A DNA stretch of 35,173 nt from JBDTMC01 sp039934475. GTDB lineage: Bacteria; Acidobacteriota; Terriglobia; Bryobacterales; Bryobacteraceae. The notes under the pieces are model-generated. The model did not search any database, had not been told where the DNA came from, and saw nothing but the letters and a program-made list of their open reading frames with translations. Made by a program: the position numbers and the translations under genes. The stretch is taken from the NCBI GenBank assembly GCA_039934475.1, contig JBDTMC010000017.1, forward strand, positions 1 through 35,173, written 5' to 3'. Numbering within the stretch: the first letter of the stretch is position 1; each line of letters starts with the position of its first letter. Below are positions 1-10,892 of this stretch, piece by piece.

Positions 1-1364
1 GTGAGGCGTTTGTGGTCGAGGCCCAGTAAGTGAAGCATCGTTGCGTGCAGGTCATGCACGTGGACTTTGTTTTCGGCGGCGTAGTAGCCGAAGTCGTCGG
101 TCGATCCGTGGATGATTCCCGGCTTGACGCCGCCGCCGGCTAACCACATCGTGAAGCCGAAGGGGTTGTGGTCGCGGCCGACGTCTTTGGCGGAATCACC
201 ATCGGACATCTGAGCGCACGGAGTCCGCCCAAATTCGCCACCCCAGAGGACGAGGGTGGAATCGAGAAGCCCGCGGGACTTCAAATCTTTTAGCAGGCCG
301 GCGATCGGTTTGTCGACAGCTTTAGCATTGACGCGATGGCCGTTGTCGATGCCCGCATGCTGGTCCCAGCGGTCGAGGCCTTTACGGTAGGGGGGCAACA
401 GTTCCACGAATCGAGTGCCGCGTTCCACCAAGCGGCGCGCCAGTAAGCATTGGCGGCCAAACTCCTCAGTGTCGGGTTCGCCCAACCCGTAGAGCGCCCG
501 GGTGGCTTCGGTTTCGTTCCCGAAGTCGGTGAGATTGGGGACCTCGCTCTGCATGCGGAAGGCGAGTTCGTAGTTCGAAATCGTCGCCTCCACTTCGCTG
601 ACTCCAGAAAAGCGCTGCAGAACTCCTTCATTGAGCTTCTTGAGCAGGCTGAGTTTGGACTGCTGGATTTCAGTGGTGGGCTCACGGGGTTCCAGGTCGG
701 CAATGGGGTGCGCGCCCTTGCGGAACAGAGTGCCCTGATAAGTGGCCGGTAGAAAGCCGCTGCCAAACAGATCCATTCCGCCGGGTGGAATAAGACCGCT
801 TTCCAACACCACAAAGCCGGGGAGATTTTCGCTCTCGCTGCCGAGGCCGTATACTACCCAGCCGCCCATGCTGGGGCGGCCCTGAAACCCCGACCCGGAG
901 TGCATGAAGTAATTGGCCGCGGTGTGCTCAGAGTGGTCCGACACCATTGATCGGATGATGCAAAGGTCGTCGACGCAGGTAGCGACGTGCGGGAAGATCT
1001 CGCTGACAGGGGCTCCGGATTGGCCGTATTGTTTGAAGGCGAACGGCGACGCAAGGACACGATCACCGATATTGAAAACCGTAGTGGGTGTCTTGAACGG
1101 GATGGGTTTGCCGTTATCCACAATGAGCCGCGGCTTTGGGTCAAACGTGTCCATCTGCGAGGGGCCGCCATCCATGAAGAGAAAGATGACAGACTTTGCC
1201 TTCGCCGGGTAATGCGGAGCGCGGGGCGCGAGAGGATTGACGGCGGCCGATGCGGTCTTATCCGCCAGGAGATAGGCCAGCGCCAAGCCGCCAAAGCCAT
1301 TCGCGCACTGACAGAGCATTTGGCGGCGAGTGGATTGACTGGGGTTAAAAGTGCGTCGGTGCAT
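1..1364 (-). CDS. DUF1501 family exported protein (3' end cut by window edge)
   Basis: Translating the minus strand from the ATG at 1364 gives 454 uninterrupted residues down to base 3 with no stop, so the gene continues past the left edge. The N-terminus has an arginine pair (R13-R14) followed by a hydrophobic stretch to about A40, which looks like a Tat signal as is usual for this family. The conserved DUF1501 motif FMDGGPSQMDTFDPKP lies at residues 63-78, and later segments such as SDHSEHTAANYFMHSGSG and LWGGEFGRTPCAQ also fit DUF1501, a family related to sulfatases/alkaline phosphatases. The start is 8 bases after the stop of the upstream PSD1 gene, and the Shine-Dalgarno AGGAG overlaps that stop, so the two are translationally linked. 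The molecular function of DUF1501 proteins is not settled; they nearly always pair with DUF1549/DUF1553 proteins and are thought to act outside the cytoplasm on polymers. Confidence 0.9.
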   Translation of the reverse strand, partial: MHRRTFNPSQSTRRQMLCQCANGFGGLALAYLLADKTASAAVNPLAPRAPHYPAKAKSVIFLFMDGGPSQMDTFDPKPRLIVDNGKPIPFKTPTTVFNIGDRVLASPFAFKQYGQSGAPVSEIFPHVATCVDDLCIIRSMVSDHSEHTAANYFMHSGSGFQGRPSMGGWVVYGLGSESENLPGFVVLESGLIPPGGMDLFGSGFLPATYQGTLFRKGAHPIADLEPREPTTEIQQSKLSLLKKLNEGVLQRFSGVSEVEATISNYELAFRMQSEVPNLTDFGNETEATRALYGLGEPDTEEFGRQCLLARRLVERGTRFVELLPPYRKGLDRWDQHAGIDNGHRVNAKAVDKPIAGLLKDLKSRGLLDSTLVLWGGEFGRTPCAQMSDGDSAKDVGRDHNPFGFTMWLAGGGVKPGIIHGSTDDFGYYAAENKVHVHDLHATMLHLLGLDHKRL

Positions 1365-1372
1365 GGCGTCTC

Positions 1373-4081
<2,709 letters not shown>

Positions 4082-4096
4082 GTTCTAACAAAAATA

Positions 4097-5224
4097 CTAC
4101 AAACGTCCGTATTTCCGGAGGATTTCCTTCAGTCGATCATGGGGCAGGGCGATGACGGTGTGGCCATCGTACCCCGTCATGGTGGTGGCGGCGACGAGGG
4201 CGTTGACGATGGCCTCCTCCGTGGCTTGAACGGTGGCGAGCAGCAAAGGATCCATTTCGTCATTGGGAACCATGGAGATGGTCTTCAGTCCTGGTCCGGC
4301 TGCAGCCTTCTCATTGGCGGTGGAGAAGGCGAGAAAGATGTCGCCGGAGGAGTTGCCGGAGAAGCTTCCGTTGCGGGCGAGGCCCATACTGGCGCGGCGA
4401 GCCAGGCGCTTCAGTTGCGATGGAAGGAGAGGCGCGTCGGTGGCGACGACGATGATGATTGAACCGACATCGCTGTCGCGGAACGTGCCTTCGGTGATTT
4501 CCCGGCCCACCGGGACACCGGCGATGCGGAGCTCACGGCGGATTCCATAGTTGCACTGCACAAGGACGCCGAGAGTGTAGCCGGAACGCAGCGCGCGCGA
4601 GGCGGTGCCGATGCCACCCTTGAATTCATGGCACACCATGCCGGTGCCACCACCGACGTTGCCCTCGGCAACAGGCCCTCCCGAAGCGCTGTCCAGGGCT
4701 TCCACGGCATGTTCCGGCTTGACGTGGAATCCATTGATGTCGTTCAGCCACCCATCCCACGTCTCGGCAACGACAGGCAAAGCCCACGGCTGCGAACCGG
4801 CTGTCGCGTGCTTCACTTGCCAGGCGATTACGGCGTCGCGCACCGTACCCACGCTATGCGTGTTCGTGATCATCACCGGACCCTCCAGAAAGCCCGATTC
4901 TTCGATCCACGTAGTGCCGGTCATTTCGCCATTGCCCTTAAGGGAAAACCAGCCGGCGAACACGGGCGCGCTGGATTGCTTGCCACGCGGAAGGATGGCA
5001 GTGACTCCGGTGCGAACCGCCTGGCGGCCCTCGCCGCGGATGATGGTGCTGTGACCAACTTCAATGCCCTTCACGTCGGTGATGGCGTTACCGGGACCGG
5101 GCTTTCCATCGAAAGGGACGCCGAGGTCACGGGCGCGCGGCTTGGTTTGCGCGGTCATCAGTCCAGCGGACAGAAAGCAGAAGACAGTTCGCGTTAGCGC
5201 TCGATGGCGTAGTCTGGCCAGCAT
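4097..5224 (-). CDS. P1 family peptidase (DmpA-like aminopeptidase), exported
   Basis: A 375-residue protein of peptidase family S58 (DmpA/BapA type), N-terminal nucleophile enzymes that cleave themselves between Gly and Ser to make the active alpha-beta enzyme. The expected cleavage point is visible as DVGSIIIVVATDAPL, with G254-S255; DmpA uses S250. Earlier family motifs include GPGNAITDVKGIEVGH, TNTHSVGTVRDAV and GNVGGGTGM. The N-terminus up to about residue 25 (LTRTVFCFLSAGLMTAQ) looks like a signal peptide. I keep the start at 5224 because GGAGAGGAG lies 8 bases before it; this start overlaps the end of the upstream metalloprotease gene by 31 bases. A later ATG at 5158 would remove the signal. 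The neighbours are secreted hydrolases, so a role in extracytoplasmic peptide or D-amino acid/beta-peptide turnover is inferred. Confidence 0.9.
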   Translation of the reverse strand: MLARLRHRALTRTVFCFLSAGLMTAQTKPRARDLGVPFDGKPGPGNAITDVKGIEVGHSTIIRGEGRQAVRTGVTAILPRGKQSSAPVFAGWFSLKGNGEMTGTTWIEESGFLEGPVMITNTHSVGTVRDAVIAWQVKHATAGSQPWALPVVAETWDGWLNDINGFHVKPEHAVEALDSASGGPVAEGNVGGGTGMVCHEFKGGIGTASRALRSGYTLGVLVQCNYGIRRELRIAGVPVGREITEGTFRDSDVGSIIIVVATDAPLLPSQLKRLARRASMGLARNGSFSGNSSGDIFLAFSTANEKAAAGPGLKTISMVPNDEMDPLLLATVQATEEAIVNALVAATTMTGYDGHTVIALPHDRLKEILRKYGRL

Positions 5225-7746
5225 CCGGTGTACTCCTCTCCGTTCGATGTGGGGCGCGGGAAGGCAGCCGCCCCCCCAGGCGCGGGTGGCAGGAATTTCG
5301 GGTCGAGGGCCTTGGCGATCTGGTCGCGAAGGTCTTCGAGGTGATTGCGGGTAGGACGGTCAGTCACTCGCGGCAGCACGCGGGCGATGTCTGAGGACAG
5401 CGTCTTCAACTCACCACGGACCATGGGGCGAACCTCCTCAGTGTTAGGCTCACGGACGCTGAGCTTGTCTGACATCACTTGCAGCCAGGCACGCTGCGTG
5501 TTGCGACGGTATGCATCGACGCGCGGCGAAGGAGTATCGATCTCCCGAAAGATGCCCTTGCGGACATCAGCCAGCATCTCTTCAGGCGCATATGCCGTGG
5601 CGCCATCAATCGCTGTCTGCTCTACCATGCGCGTCAGGCGCGGGTTTGAGACCAGGTTCGACAGGATGCGCGCCTGCGCCGTCCTGAGGCGGTTCATAAG
5701 ACCGTCGGGTTCGATGCGGCGCAGGACCTCAGGCTTGATGATGAAAGCCGGAGTGGTGAAGGCGTTGTCGTTGAGAAACTTCACAGCGGCTACCTGCCGC
5801 GCTTTGGGAACAACGACGAAGCGAACCCCTTCCTGGCCAGCGTGCTTTTGCTGCGAATCGAAGCCACCGGCGATTTGGGCCACGTGATTCAACTCGAGAA
5901 CCCATTGGCCGAGAAGGCGGCCGTAGACCTCTTCCAACTGATCCCATGACTCACCTGGCTCACTGGTGGCGCTGAGCAGCATGCCGCTGACACGCTCCAG
6001 ATTTTTCAAGCCGAGTCCTGTGGCTGTGACCGCGTCGGCATCGCCTACGGCTTCCGTATTCTCTCCGGGATCTGTGCCCCGAGTGCCGGCGGTGCTGAAG
6101 CGCAGATAGGGTTTCGTGTCTTGCGCGCGGGCCCACTGGTCAAGCGTCTTCTTCTCGTCCTCGGGCGTCTTGGCGCCGGGGATGGGCTTATAACCCCACA
6201 TAGTGGCCCATTTGTCGTACGGGCCAATTTTGGGGATCAGATCCTTAGGGTCGATTTTGTCTTCCGGCTGGGCGACGTAGTTGAACCGCGAGTAGTCCAT
6301 CAGGGTCGGCGTGTGGCCCATGGTCTTTACCCACTCCCTGTCACGTACTTTTTCGATAGGGTAAAGCGAGCTCGCCTTCATGTTGTGCTGGAAGCCCAGT
6401 GTGTGGCCCACTTCATGCGCCACAACGTAGCGGATGAGTTCGCCCATCAGATCGTCAGGCAGCGGGAGTTGGCGCGCCCGTGGATCGAGAGGGCCTGCTT
6501 GCACGAAATACCAATCGCGCGAGAGGTTCATTACGTTGTGATAGAACTGGATGTCCGATTCGAGAATCTCGCCGGTGCGGGGATCGGCAACGTGCGGTCC
6601 TGACGCATTTTCGATGGTGGACGGCAGCCAGCGAATGACGGAGTAGCGGGCGTCCTCGGCAGCCCAATCGGGATCTTCCGTGGGCGACGGCGCGTCCCTG
6701 GCGATGATGGCTTTGCGGAACCCCGCCTCCTCAAAAGCGGGTTGCCAAACCTCGATCCCTTGCTTCACATATTTCACCCATCGCGCGGGCGTGGCGGGAT
6801 CGACGTAGTAGACGATGGGCTTAACCGGCTCAGAGATGTCGGCCGACGGATCCTTCTTCTCCAGACGCCAACGCCGGATGTAAGTAGTTGTCTTGGCACG
6901 GTGCTCGGGCTTTCCGTAATCGATCTGTCTTTGGTTGAAGTAACCGACGCGTTCGTCGAACAACCGCGGCATCATCGGCTTGTCAGGGAGGGCAACCATG
7001 CTGTAGTACATGACAACGGTAGCGCTACCGGGACGCATCCCATTCCCGAAGAAGGAAGTGGTGGGATCCGGGCGCTGCGGGGTCGTGCTGGGCGCTTCAA
7101 TTGGAAGCGTGTAGGTATGGGTCGCTTCCACTTCAATGTTCGTGGGGTAGGGACTGGCGCGCTCCAGGAAGCTGCGGCTGGCATCGAAGCCCCGCGCCCG
7201 CAGACGGACCCGAGCACCGAATTCCGGGATCTCGGTGCTGAACAGCTTGGTCACTTCGATCACAGGGGCGTCGTCTTTGCCCAAAGCCTCAATGTTGAAG
7301 GCCATCAGAATCGTGTCGGTGTTGGCAGCCTGCACGGCGCGAGAGATAGGCTCTTTCGGGTCGGCCACAACTTCGTAGAGGACACTGCGCAGCAGAATGC
7401 GGTCGCCATGCCGCTCCCATTTCACAACGCGATTGCCAAGCGCCTGGCCGCCGTATCCCACACCGATAGTGGTCTTCGCGATCTGGCTGACCCAAAGGAA
7501 CTCCTTGCCGAGTTGCGCTACCGGGATTTCGTAGTAGAACTTCTCCTTGATGCGATGCACTTTGAAGAGTCCTTCTTTAGTGACTGCTTCCTTCGTGATG
7601 ACCTTGTCGTAAGGCTTGATTTGCGGTTGTTGCGGGCCGCGCCCGGCGGCGGGTGTCGCAGCGGGCGCGTCAGCGGCTGGGGGTGTGTCCTGCGCCAGGG
7701 CCGGCAAGACAAACAGAGCTAGCGCTAGTACGGCGAGATATTTCAT
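5194..7746 (-). CDS. Exported zinc-dependent metalloprotease (DUF5117/DUF5118 type)
   Basis: An 850-residue protein with a signal peptide MKYLAVLALALFVLPALAQ. Its zinc-binding motif is HEVGHTLGFQHN with H444, E445, H448 and H454, the extended metzincin-like HExxHxxGxxH. The arrangement (an N-terminal DUF5118/DUF5117 region with KVITKEAVTKEGLFKVH, the protease domain, then a long C-terminal alpha-helical part) matches the large family annotated as zinc-dependent metalloprotease with DUF4953/DUF5117, common in Acidobacteria and Bacteroidetes. I chose the ATG at 7746, which begins the signal peptide; a TTG nine codons upstream would add MRYNGIAA and looks less likely. The stop lies inside the P1 peptidase gene that follows, so translation of the two is coupled. 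The substrate is unknown; secretion and neighbours suggest protein degradation outside the cytoplasm. Confidence 0.9.
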   Translation of the reverse strand: MKYLAVLALALFVLPALAQDTPPAADAPAATPAAGRGPQQPQIKPYDKVITKEAVTKEGLFKVHRIKEKFYYEIPVAQLGKEFLWVSQIAKTTIGVGYGGQALGNRVVKWERHGDRILLRSVLYEVVADPKEPISRAVQAANTDTILMAFNIEALGKDDAPVIEVTKLFSTEIPEFGARVRLRARGFDASRSFLERASPYPTNIEVEATHTYTLPIEAPSTTPQRPDPTTSFFGNGMRPGSATVVMYYSMVALPDKPMMPRLFDERVGYFNQRQIDYGKPEHRAKTTTYIRRWRLEKKDPSADISEPVKPIVYYVDPATPARWVKYVKQGIEVWQPAFEEAGFRKAIIARDAPSPTEDPDWAAEDARYSVIRWLPSTIENASGPHVADPRTGEILESDIQFYHNVMNLSRDWYFVQAGPLDPRARQLPLPDDLMGELIRYVVAHEVGHTLGFQHNMKASSLYPIEKVRDREWVKTMGHTPTLMDYSRFNYVAQPEDKIDPKDLIPKIGPYDKWATMWGYKPIPGAKTPEDEKKTLDQWARAQDTKPYLRFSTAGTRGTDPGENTEAVGDADAVTATGLGLKNLERVSGMLLSATSEPGESWDQLEEVYGRLLGQWVLELNHVAQIAGGFDSQQKHAGQEGVRFVVVPKARQVAAVKFLNDNAFTTPAFIIKPEVLRRIEPDGLMNRLRTAQARILSNLVSNPRLTRMVEQTAIDGATAYAPEEMLADVRKGIFREIDTPSPRVDAYRRNTQRAWLQVMSDKLSVREPNTEEVRPMVRGELKTLSSDIARVLPRVTDRPTRNHLEDLRDQIAKALDPKFLPPAPGGAAAFPRPTSNGEEYTGCWPDYAIER

Positions 7747-7785
7747 GGCGGCGATACCGTTGTAGCGCAAATCGCCGCCCGAAGG

Positions 7786-8658
7786 TTACACGGAAAAAAC
7801 GGTGGACGTCTCTTCGGATTCGCGATCCACGCGGCGCAGGTAGGCCAGACCATCGACGGCGATGTCGTCCTGCCCGGCAGCGAGGTCGCGCCAGATGGCG
7901 GCGGCGCGCGCGATTTCAGGAATGTTCGAAGCGAAGCTCTCGATGACGCAGAGGCCGTCGTAGCGCATGGACTTCAGCGTTTGAAAGACACCGGGAAACG
8001 GGATGTGCCCGCTACCTGGCGCGCCGCGGTCGTTTTCGCAGGTGTGGACATGGAGCAGGTGCCGCTGCGTGGAACGGCAAGCTTCGAACAGATCTCTCTC
8101 CTCAATGTTGGCGTGGAAAGTGTCGTAGAGGACGCCGACGCTAGGACTGTCGATCTCGTCGCACAGCCGGACAGCGTCTTCACAGAGGTTGAGAAAGAAA
8201 GTCTCGAACCGGTTGAGAGGCTCCACCGCGACCTTAGCGGGTAGGCGTTCGAAGTAAGGCGCGAGTTCGCGATAACAATCGACAACGCGCTTCCATTCGT
8301 CCTCACTCCGACGGGTTCCAGGGAGGAAGCCCACGGGCGAATAGAAGGGCCCGGCGAGGATGCTCCCGCCCAATTCGGAGACAGTCTCCAGCGCCGTTCG
8401 CATCCAGTCCATGGACTTCTTCCGGACTTCGGCGCTTTCATCCAGCAGGCTGACGCCAGCCGGCATAGCCGAGGTAACCGAGAGCTTGAGGCCAAGGTCT
8501 TCAAGCGCCTGACGCGTCTCGCGGATGGGGAAATCCGTGTAGTCGAAGATGGAAATTTCGACGGAGTCAAAGCCCCAGTCGCGAATGCGGGCAAGCAGGG
8601 GAAAATGGCCGGTGTTGAAAGAACCGGTCCAAACCATGGTATTAACGCCGATTTTCAT
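7786..8658 (-). CDS. Sugar phosphate isomerase/epimerase-like TIM barrel protein
   Basis: A 290-residue member of the xylose isomerase-like AP endonuclease-2 TIM-barrel superfamily, closest in pattern to D-tagatose/D-psicose 3-epimerases. The four metal ligands expected in that family can be assigned: E146 (in VEPLNRFE), D179 (in LYDTFH), H205 (in HVHTCEND) and E240 (in CVIESF). The segment EPLNRFETFFLN resembles the epimerase substrate loop. The start ATG at 8658 is preceded by GAGGA only three bases away. It has no signal peptide, so it acts in the cytoplasm. It is first in the leftward cluster, 39 bases before the metalloprotease gene, and may share its transcript. The exact sugar cannot be told from sequence. 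Confidence 0.88.
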   Translation of the reverse strand: MKIGVNTMVWTGSFNTGHFPLLARIRDWGFDSVEISIFDYTDFPIRETRQALEDLGLKLSVTSAMPAGVSLLDESAEVRKKSMDWMRTALETVSELGGSILAGPFYSPVGFLPGTRRSEDEWKRVVDCYRELAPYFERLPAKVAVEPLNRFETFFLNLCEDAVRLCDEIDSPSVGVLYDTFHANIEERDLFEACRSTQRHLLHVHTCENDRGAPGSGHIPFPGVFQTLKSMRYDGLCVIESFASNIPEIARAAAIWRDLAAGQDDIAVDGLAYLRRVDRESEETSTVFSV

Positions 8659-8793
8659 GAATCCTCAGAAGGCCGCGATGGACGGCCCTCATTGGGAATA
8701 TCACAGGGCGGGCAGCGGCGGCAAACGGGAGACGGGAAAGTGGAGCCGGCTGACGGACCGGATTGAAGTGCTACGGAGCCGTTACGCCAGGGA

Positions 8794-8835
8794 AGGAGCA
8801 CCGCGAGAGCGTCCACCCGATCTCGCGGTGCTTCT
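8794..8835 (-). terminator. Terminator-like hairpin after the exported protein gene
   Basis: A perfect 12-bp inverted repeat (AGCACCGCGAGA at 8797-8808 and its complement at 8821-8832, loop 12 bases) begins 8 bases beyond the stop of the minus-strand gene ending at 8843. Wobble and further pairs can extend it to 8794/8835. On the minus strand it is followed by CTTCCCT rather than a strong U-run, so it may be an intrinsic terminator of weak form or a 3'-end stabilising structure. Confidence 0.6.
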
Positions 8836-8842
8836 CCATGGA

Positions 8843-9418
8843 TTAGTAGACCCTCAGCGTATGGAGGAGCGGAAGCTCATTGGGCGTGGTGCGGCTGATC
8901 GTCGCCCGCACGTAGTAGACGGCTTTGTTGAAATCGATACTGCAGGCGGCGAAAGAACACTTGGTGCAAGTGCCGGCGGCGGCTGCATTGACGCGAGTGG
9001 AGCAGAGCAGAGTCTGCGCACCGGTACATAGGTTCACTTTGTAGAGGAAAGCGCCGACGATGCTGCCGCCCGGGGCCTGTGCCCCTAGCTCCAGCGTGGT
9101 CCAACCCGGTGCGGCGGGATTGGAGTTGTTGTCGTAGGTGTTGGTGACGTTGTAGCGAAGCTCCAGCGGAGTGATTGAGGCGATGCCGCCGAGGAAGCCC
9201 GCGCTGGCATTGGTGAACGAATATCGGCCCACCGTGCTTTCGTCAACCACGCCCGTCGATCCGGCCGCCGTCCAGGGTGACGGAGCAAGGACTTGCGCGT
9301 GGACGGGTTCACCGCCGTCAAGGGCTATTCGATTAGCCATAGTGAAAACAGCGACGGTGGCGCAAGCGAAGGCCAGCACGAAGGACGCCGTTCGAAGGGT
9401 ATTGCGAAGTGTGTTCAT
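8843..9418 (-). CDS. Exported hypothetical protein with a cysteine cluster
   Basis: A 191-residue protein that I do not recognise. It starts at the ATG at 9418, preceded by GGAAAGAAC; an upstream alternative would add 23 charged residues before the signal. Residues 1-42 form a signal/anchor: NTLRNTLRT, then a hydrophobic stretch (ASFVLAFACATVAVFTMA), then a possible cleavage at VHAQ. The mature part is Thr/Ser/Asn-rich and predicted beta (YSFTNASAGFLGG, LELRYNVTNTYDNN), with a cluster of cysteines in CTGAQTLLC and CTKCSFAACS that suggests disulfides outside the cytoplasm. It ends in LHTLRVY. Expression could follow the lipoprotein gene 125 bases upstream. The function is unknown; a surface or cell-envelope structural protein is only a guess. 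Confidence 0.72.
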   Translation of the reverse strand: MNTLRNTLRTASFVLAFACATVAVFTMANRIALDGGEPVHAQVLAPSPWTAAGSTGVVDESTVGRYSFTNASAGFLGGIASITPLELRYNVTNTYDNNSNPAAPGWTTLELGAQAPGGSIVGAFLYKVNLCTGAQTLLCSTRVNAAAAGTCTKCSFAACSIDFNKAVYYVRATISRTTPNELPLLHTLRVY

Positions 9419-9473
9419 GGGTTCTTTCCGATGCGCCCAGCCCGCGCGATCCCGTAAGGTAGCCTGGCCGTAT

Positions 9474-9535
9474 GTCCGCACGAACAACGATGGGGCGAGG
9501 GCGACCGGATAGCCGGGACCGCTGCCCGTGCGGAC
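9474..9535. repeat. Long-range inverted repeat in the 125-bp gap
   Basis: GTCCGCACG at 9474-9482 and its exact reverse complement at 9527-9535 can form a 9-bp stem enclosing 44 bases. It fills the gap between the coiled-coil lipoprotein gene and the exported protein gene, both on the minus strand. It could be a processing or attenuation structure. There is no T-run, so I do not call it a terminator. Confidence 0.35.
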
Positions 9536-9543
9536 GGCCTGAG

Positions 9544-10020
9544 TTACTGCGAGAGCAGCGACTGCCGCTGGCGTTGTTCGTGTGCCAGGCGGCCGCGGAG
9601 TTCGGTTTCGCGTTGGTCGAGTTGGGCCCGCTGGCGGGAGAGTTCCGAGGATCGCGTCACAGCCAACTCATAGCGGGTCTGGTCAGCAGCTTCGCGTTGC
9701 TCGCCGCGCGGCTTGGCGGTATCCAGATAGTCGTCCGTTTCGGCCAGTTCCTGTTGGCGCGCCAGGTCCTGCTCTTCCAGCGAATGGCGTTCCGCAACCA
9801 GGCTGCGCAGCTCCTCCTGCATCTGGGAGGCGCGTGCCGTGGAGGCCTCCAAGCGGACAGTACGAACCTCAGTCCGCAGCGCATCCACTTCCAGCCCTAG
9901 CGTTTTAACAGACGCGGAAAGCTGGTCAAACCGGGCATCTACCGGTGCCGGCTGTGAGGAAATACCACTGCAAGCAACCACTAGCGCAGCGGTCCACAGC
10001 AGAAGGCTCCTACTATTCAT
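9544..10020 (-). CDS. Coiled-coil lipoprotein of unknown function
   Basis: A 158-residue protein. The N-terminus MNSRSLLLWTAALVVAC has a hydrophobic core and a lipobox-like LVVAC, with C17 as the lipidation site. From about residue 27 to the end the sequence is almost all heptad-like and rich in E, R, Q, L and A (LSASVKTLGLEVDALRTEV, REAADQTRYELAVTRSSEL), i.e. one long coiled coil with a short break near DYLDTAKPRGEQ. This resembles periplasmic spacer or scaffold lipoproteins, but no family is recognisable. The start is supported by AGGGAAGGG about ten bases upstream; that Shine-Dalgarno lies in one arm of an 8-bp inverted repeat. It follows trmO by 54 bases on the same strand. Confidence 0.75.
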   Translation of the reverse strand: MNSRSLLLWTAALVVACSGISSQPAPVDARFDQLSASVKTLGLEVDALRTEVRTVRLEASTARASQMQEELRSLVAERHSLEEQDLARQQELAETDDYLDTAKPRGEQREAADQTRYELAVTRSSELSRQRAQLDQRETELRGRLAHEQRQRQSLLSQ

Positions 10021-10030
10021 GACATGGTCC

Positions 10031-10061
10031 CTTCCCTCTGACTGCGTATTGGTGAGGGAAG
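10031..10061 (-). promoter_or_regulatory. Hairpin covering the ribosome binding site of the lipoprotein gene
   Basis: CTTCCCTC (10031-10038) and GAGGGAAG (10054-10061) are perfect 8-bp complements with a 15-base loop. In the minus-strand transcript the downstream arm reads GAGGGAAG and is the Shine-Dalgarno of the gene starting at 10020. The structure lies between the trmO stop (10075) and that start, so it could limit re-initiation or translation of the lipoprotein; no U-run follows. Confidence 0.5.
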
Positions 10062-10074
10062 TGCCGCTACCGTT

Positions 10075-10887
10075 TCACGTTATTTGGGGTGCAGGCCAGA
10101 ATGTAAAGAGCGCGCGTTCCGGCGCAGCGAGAATCCGAGCGTAGTCCATGTCGGGATCGACGGTCGCCAGTTCGTATTGCAGCAGGCTCTCCGGTTGCAT
10201 GAAGCCGACGGCATCGCGCCCCCATAACCGCAGGGTGCCGCGGCCGCTGGATACGCGCGTCATGCCGATCAGGGCGTCCAAAAGGCACGGACGTGACAGA
10301 GGCGCCGCGACGTGCCACTGCGGCGGCTCCTCCAGGGCGTAGAAGCGAGTACGGAAGTGCTCGACAATTCGTACCGCCAAAGCGAGGTCGGCGCACAATT
10401 TGCCGTGATAATTTTCTGCTTGCATCAGCAGTGCTTCGCGCAACGCCTCGGCGTTGACGGGGCGGCCCACGGCGCGGTTAGTCGCGCTGAAGATCATGTC
10501 GCGAGTGGTGAAATAGGGTTTCAGGTCTAGAATCGGGGTGCCGTCTGAGAAGTCGAGGCGATCGACTTCAATCCGCAACCCATCCACGTGCAAGACTCGT
10601 GCCGCGGTGAGCCCAATCGGATTAGGACGCGCCGGCGAGCGCGTGGCAAAGACGCCATGGAGACCGCTGGGGCCGCGGTCGGCAGCACCGCGCGGGATAA
10701 CCTGCAGGACATCGCGTTCCGCGCCATCTAGCCACGCCATTATCCACACATGAGAGTGCTTCTCAATATGCAAAAGTCCAGGGGCGAACTGGGGTAACAA
10801 TTCAATGGCCGCAGGCGCACCGTGCGAGGGAATGGCACGCCGCTCTTTGACGCCGGAACGCACGACACCGATTGGCCGAAGAACCAT
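10075..10887 (-). CDS. trmO: TrmO tRNA m6t6A37 methyltransferase fused to an FmdE-like domain
   Basis: A 270-residue protein. Residues 1 to about 127 are a TrmO/YaeB (UPF0066) domain: it opens MVLRPIGVVRSGVKER and has HSHVWIMAWL and the signature GVFATRSPARPNPIGL, then ILDLKPYF. TrmO uses S-adenosylmethionine to N6-methylate t6A at position 37 of certain tRNAs. The remaining 140 residues are not the usual TrmO C-terminal domain. They contain YHGKLCADLAL (H161, C165) and CLLDALIGMTRVSSGRGTL (C201, D204), which match the start and the cysteine motif of FmdE-like proteins, although the second cysteine of the FmdE CTFGKGN segment is replaced by serine. I set the start at the ATG at 10887 because the family begins there; an ATG at 10959 is in frame but would run through the ugd promoter region. 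Confidence 0.82.
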   Translation of the reverse strand: MVLRPIGVVRSGVKERRAIPSHGAPAAIELLPQFAPGLLHIEKHSHVWIMAWLDGAERDVLQVIPRGAADRGPSGLHGVFATRSPARPNPIGLTAARVLHVDGLRIEVDRLDFSDGTPILDLKPYFTTRDMIFSATNRAVGRPVNAEALREALLMQAENYHGKLCADLALAVRIVEHFRTRFYALEEPPQWHVAAPLSRPCLLDALIGMTRVSSGRGTLRLWGRDAVGFMQPESLLQYELATVDPDMDYARILAAPERALFTFWPAPQIT

Positions 10888-10892
10888 GCCGC

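Noticed and set aside
6742..7722. 326-codon plus-strand open frame opposite the metalloprotease
   Set aside because: It is antisense to a protease with clear signal peptide and HExxH motif; the translation has low-complexity, arginine-rich shadow character.
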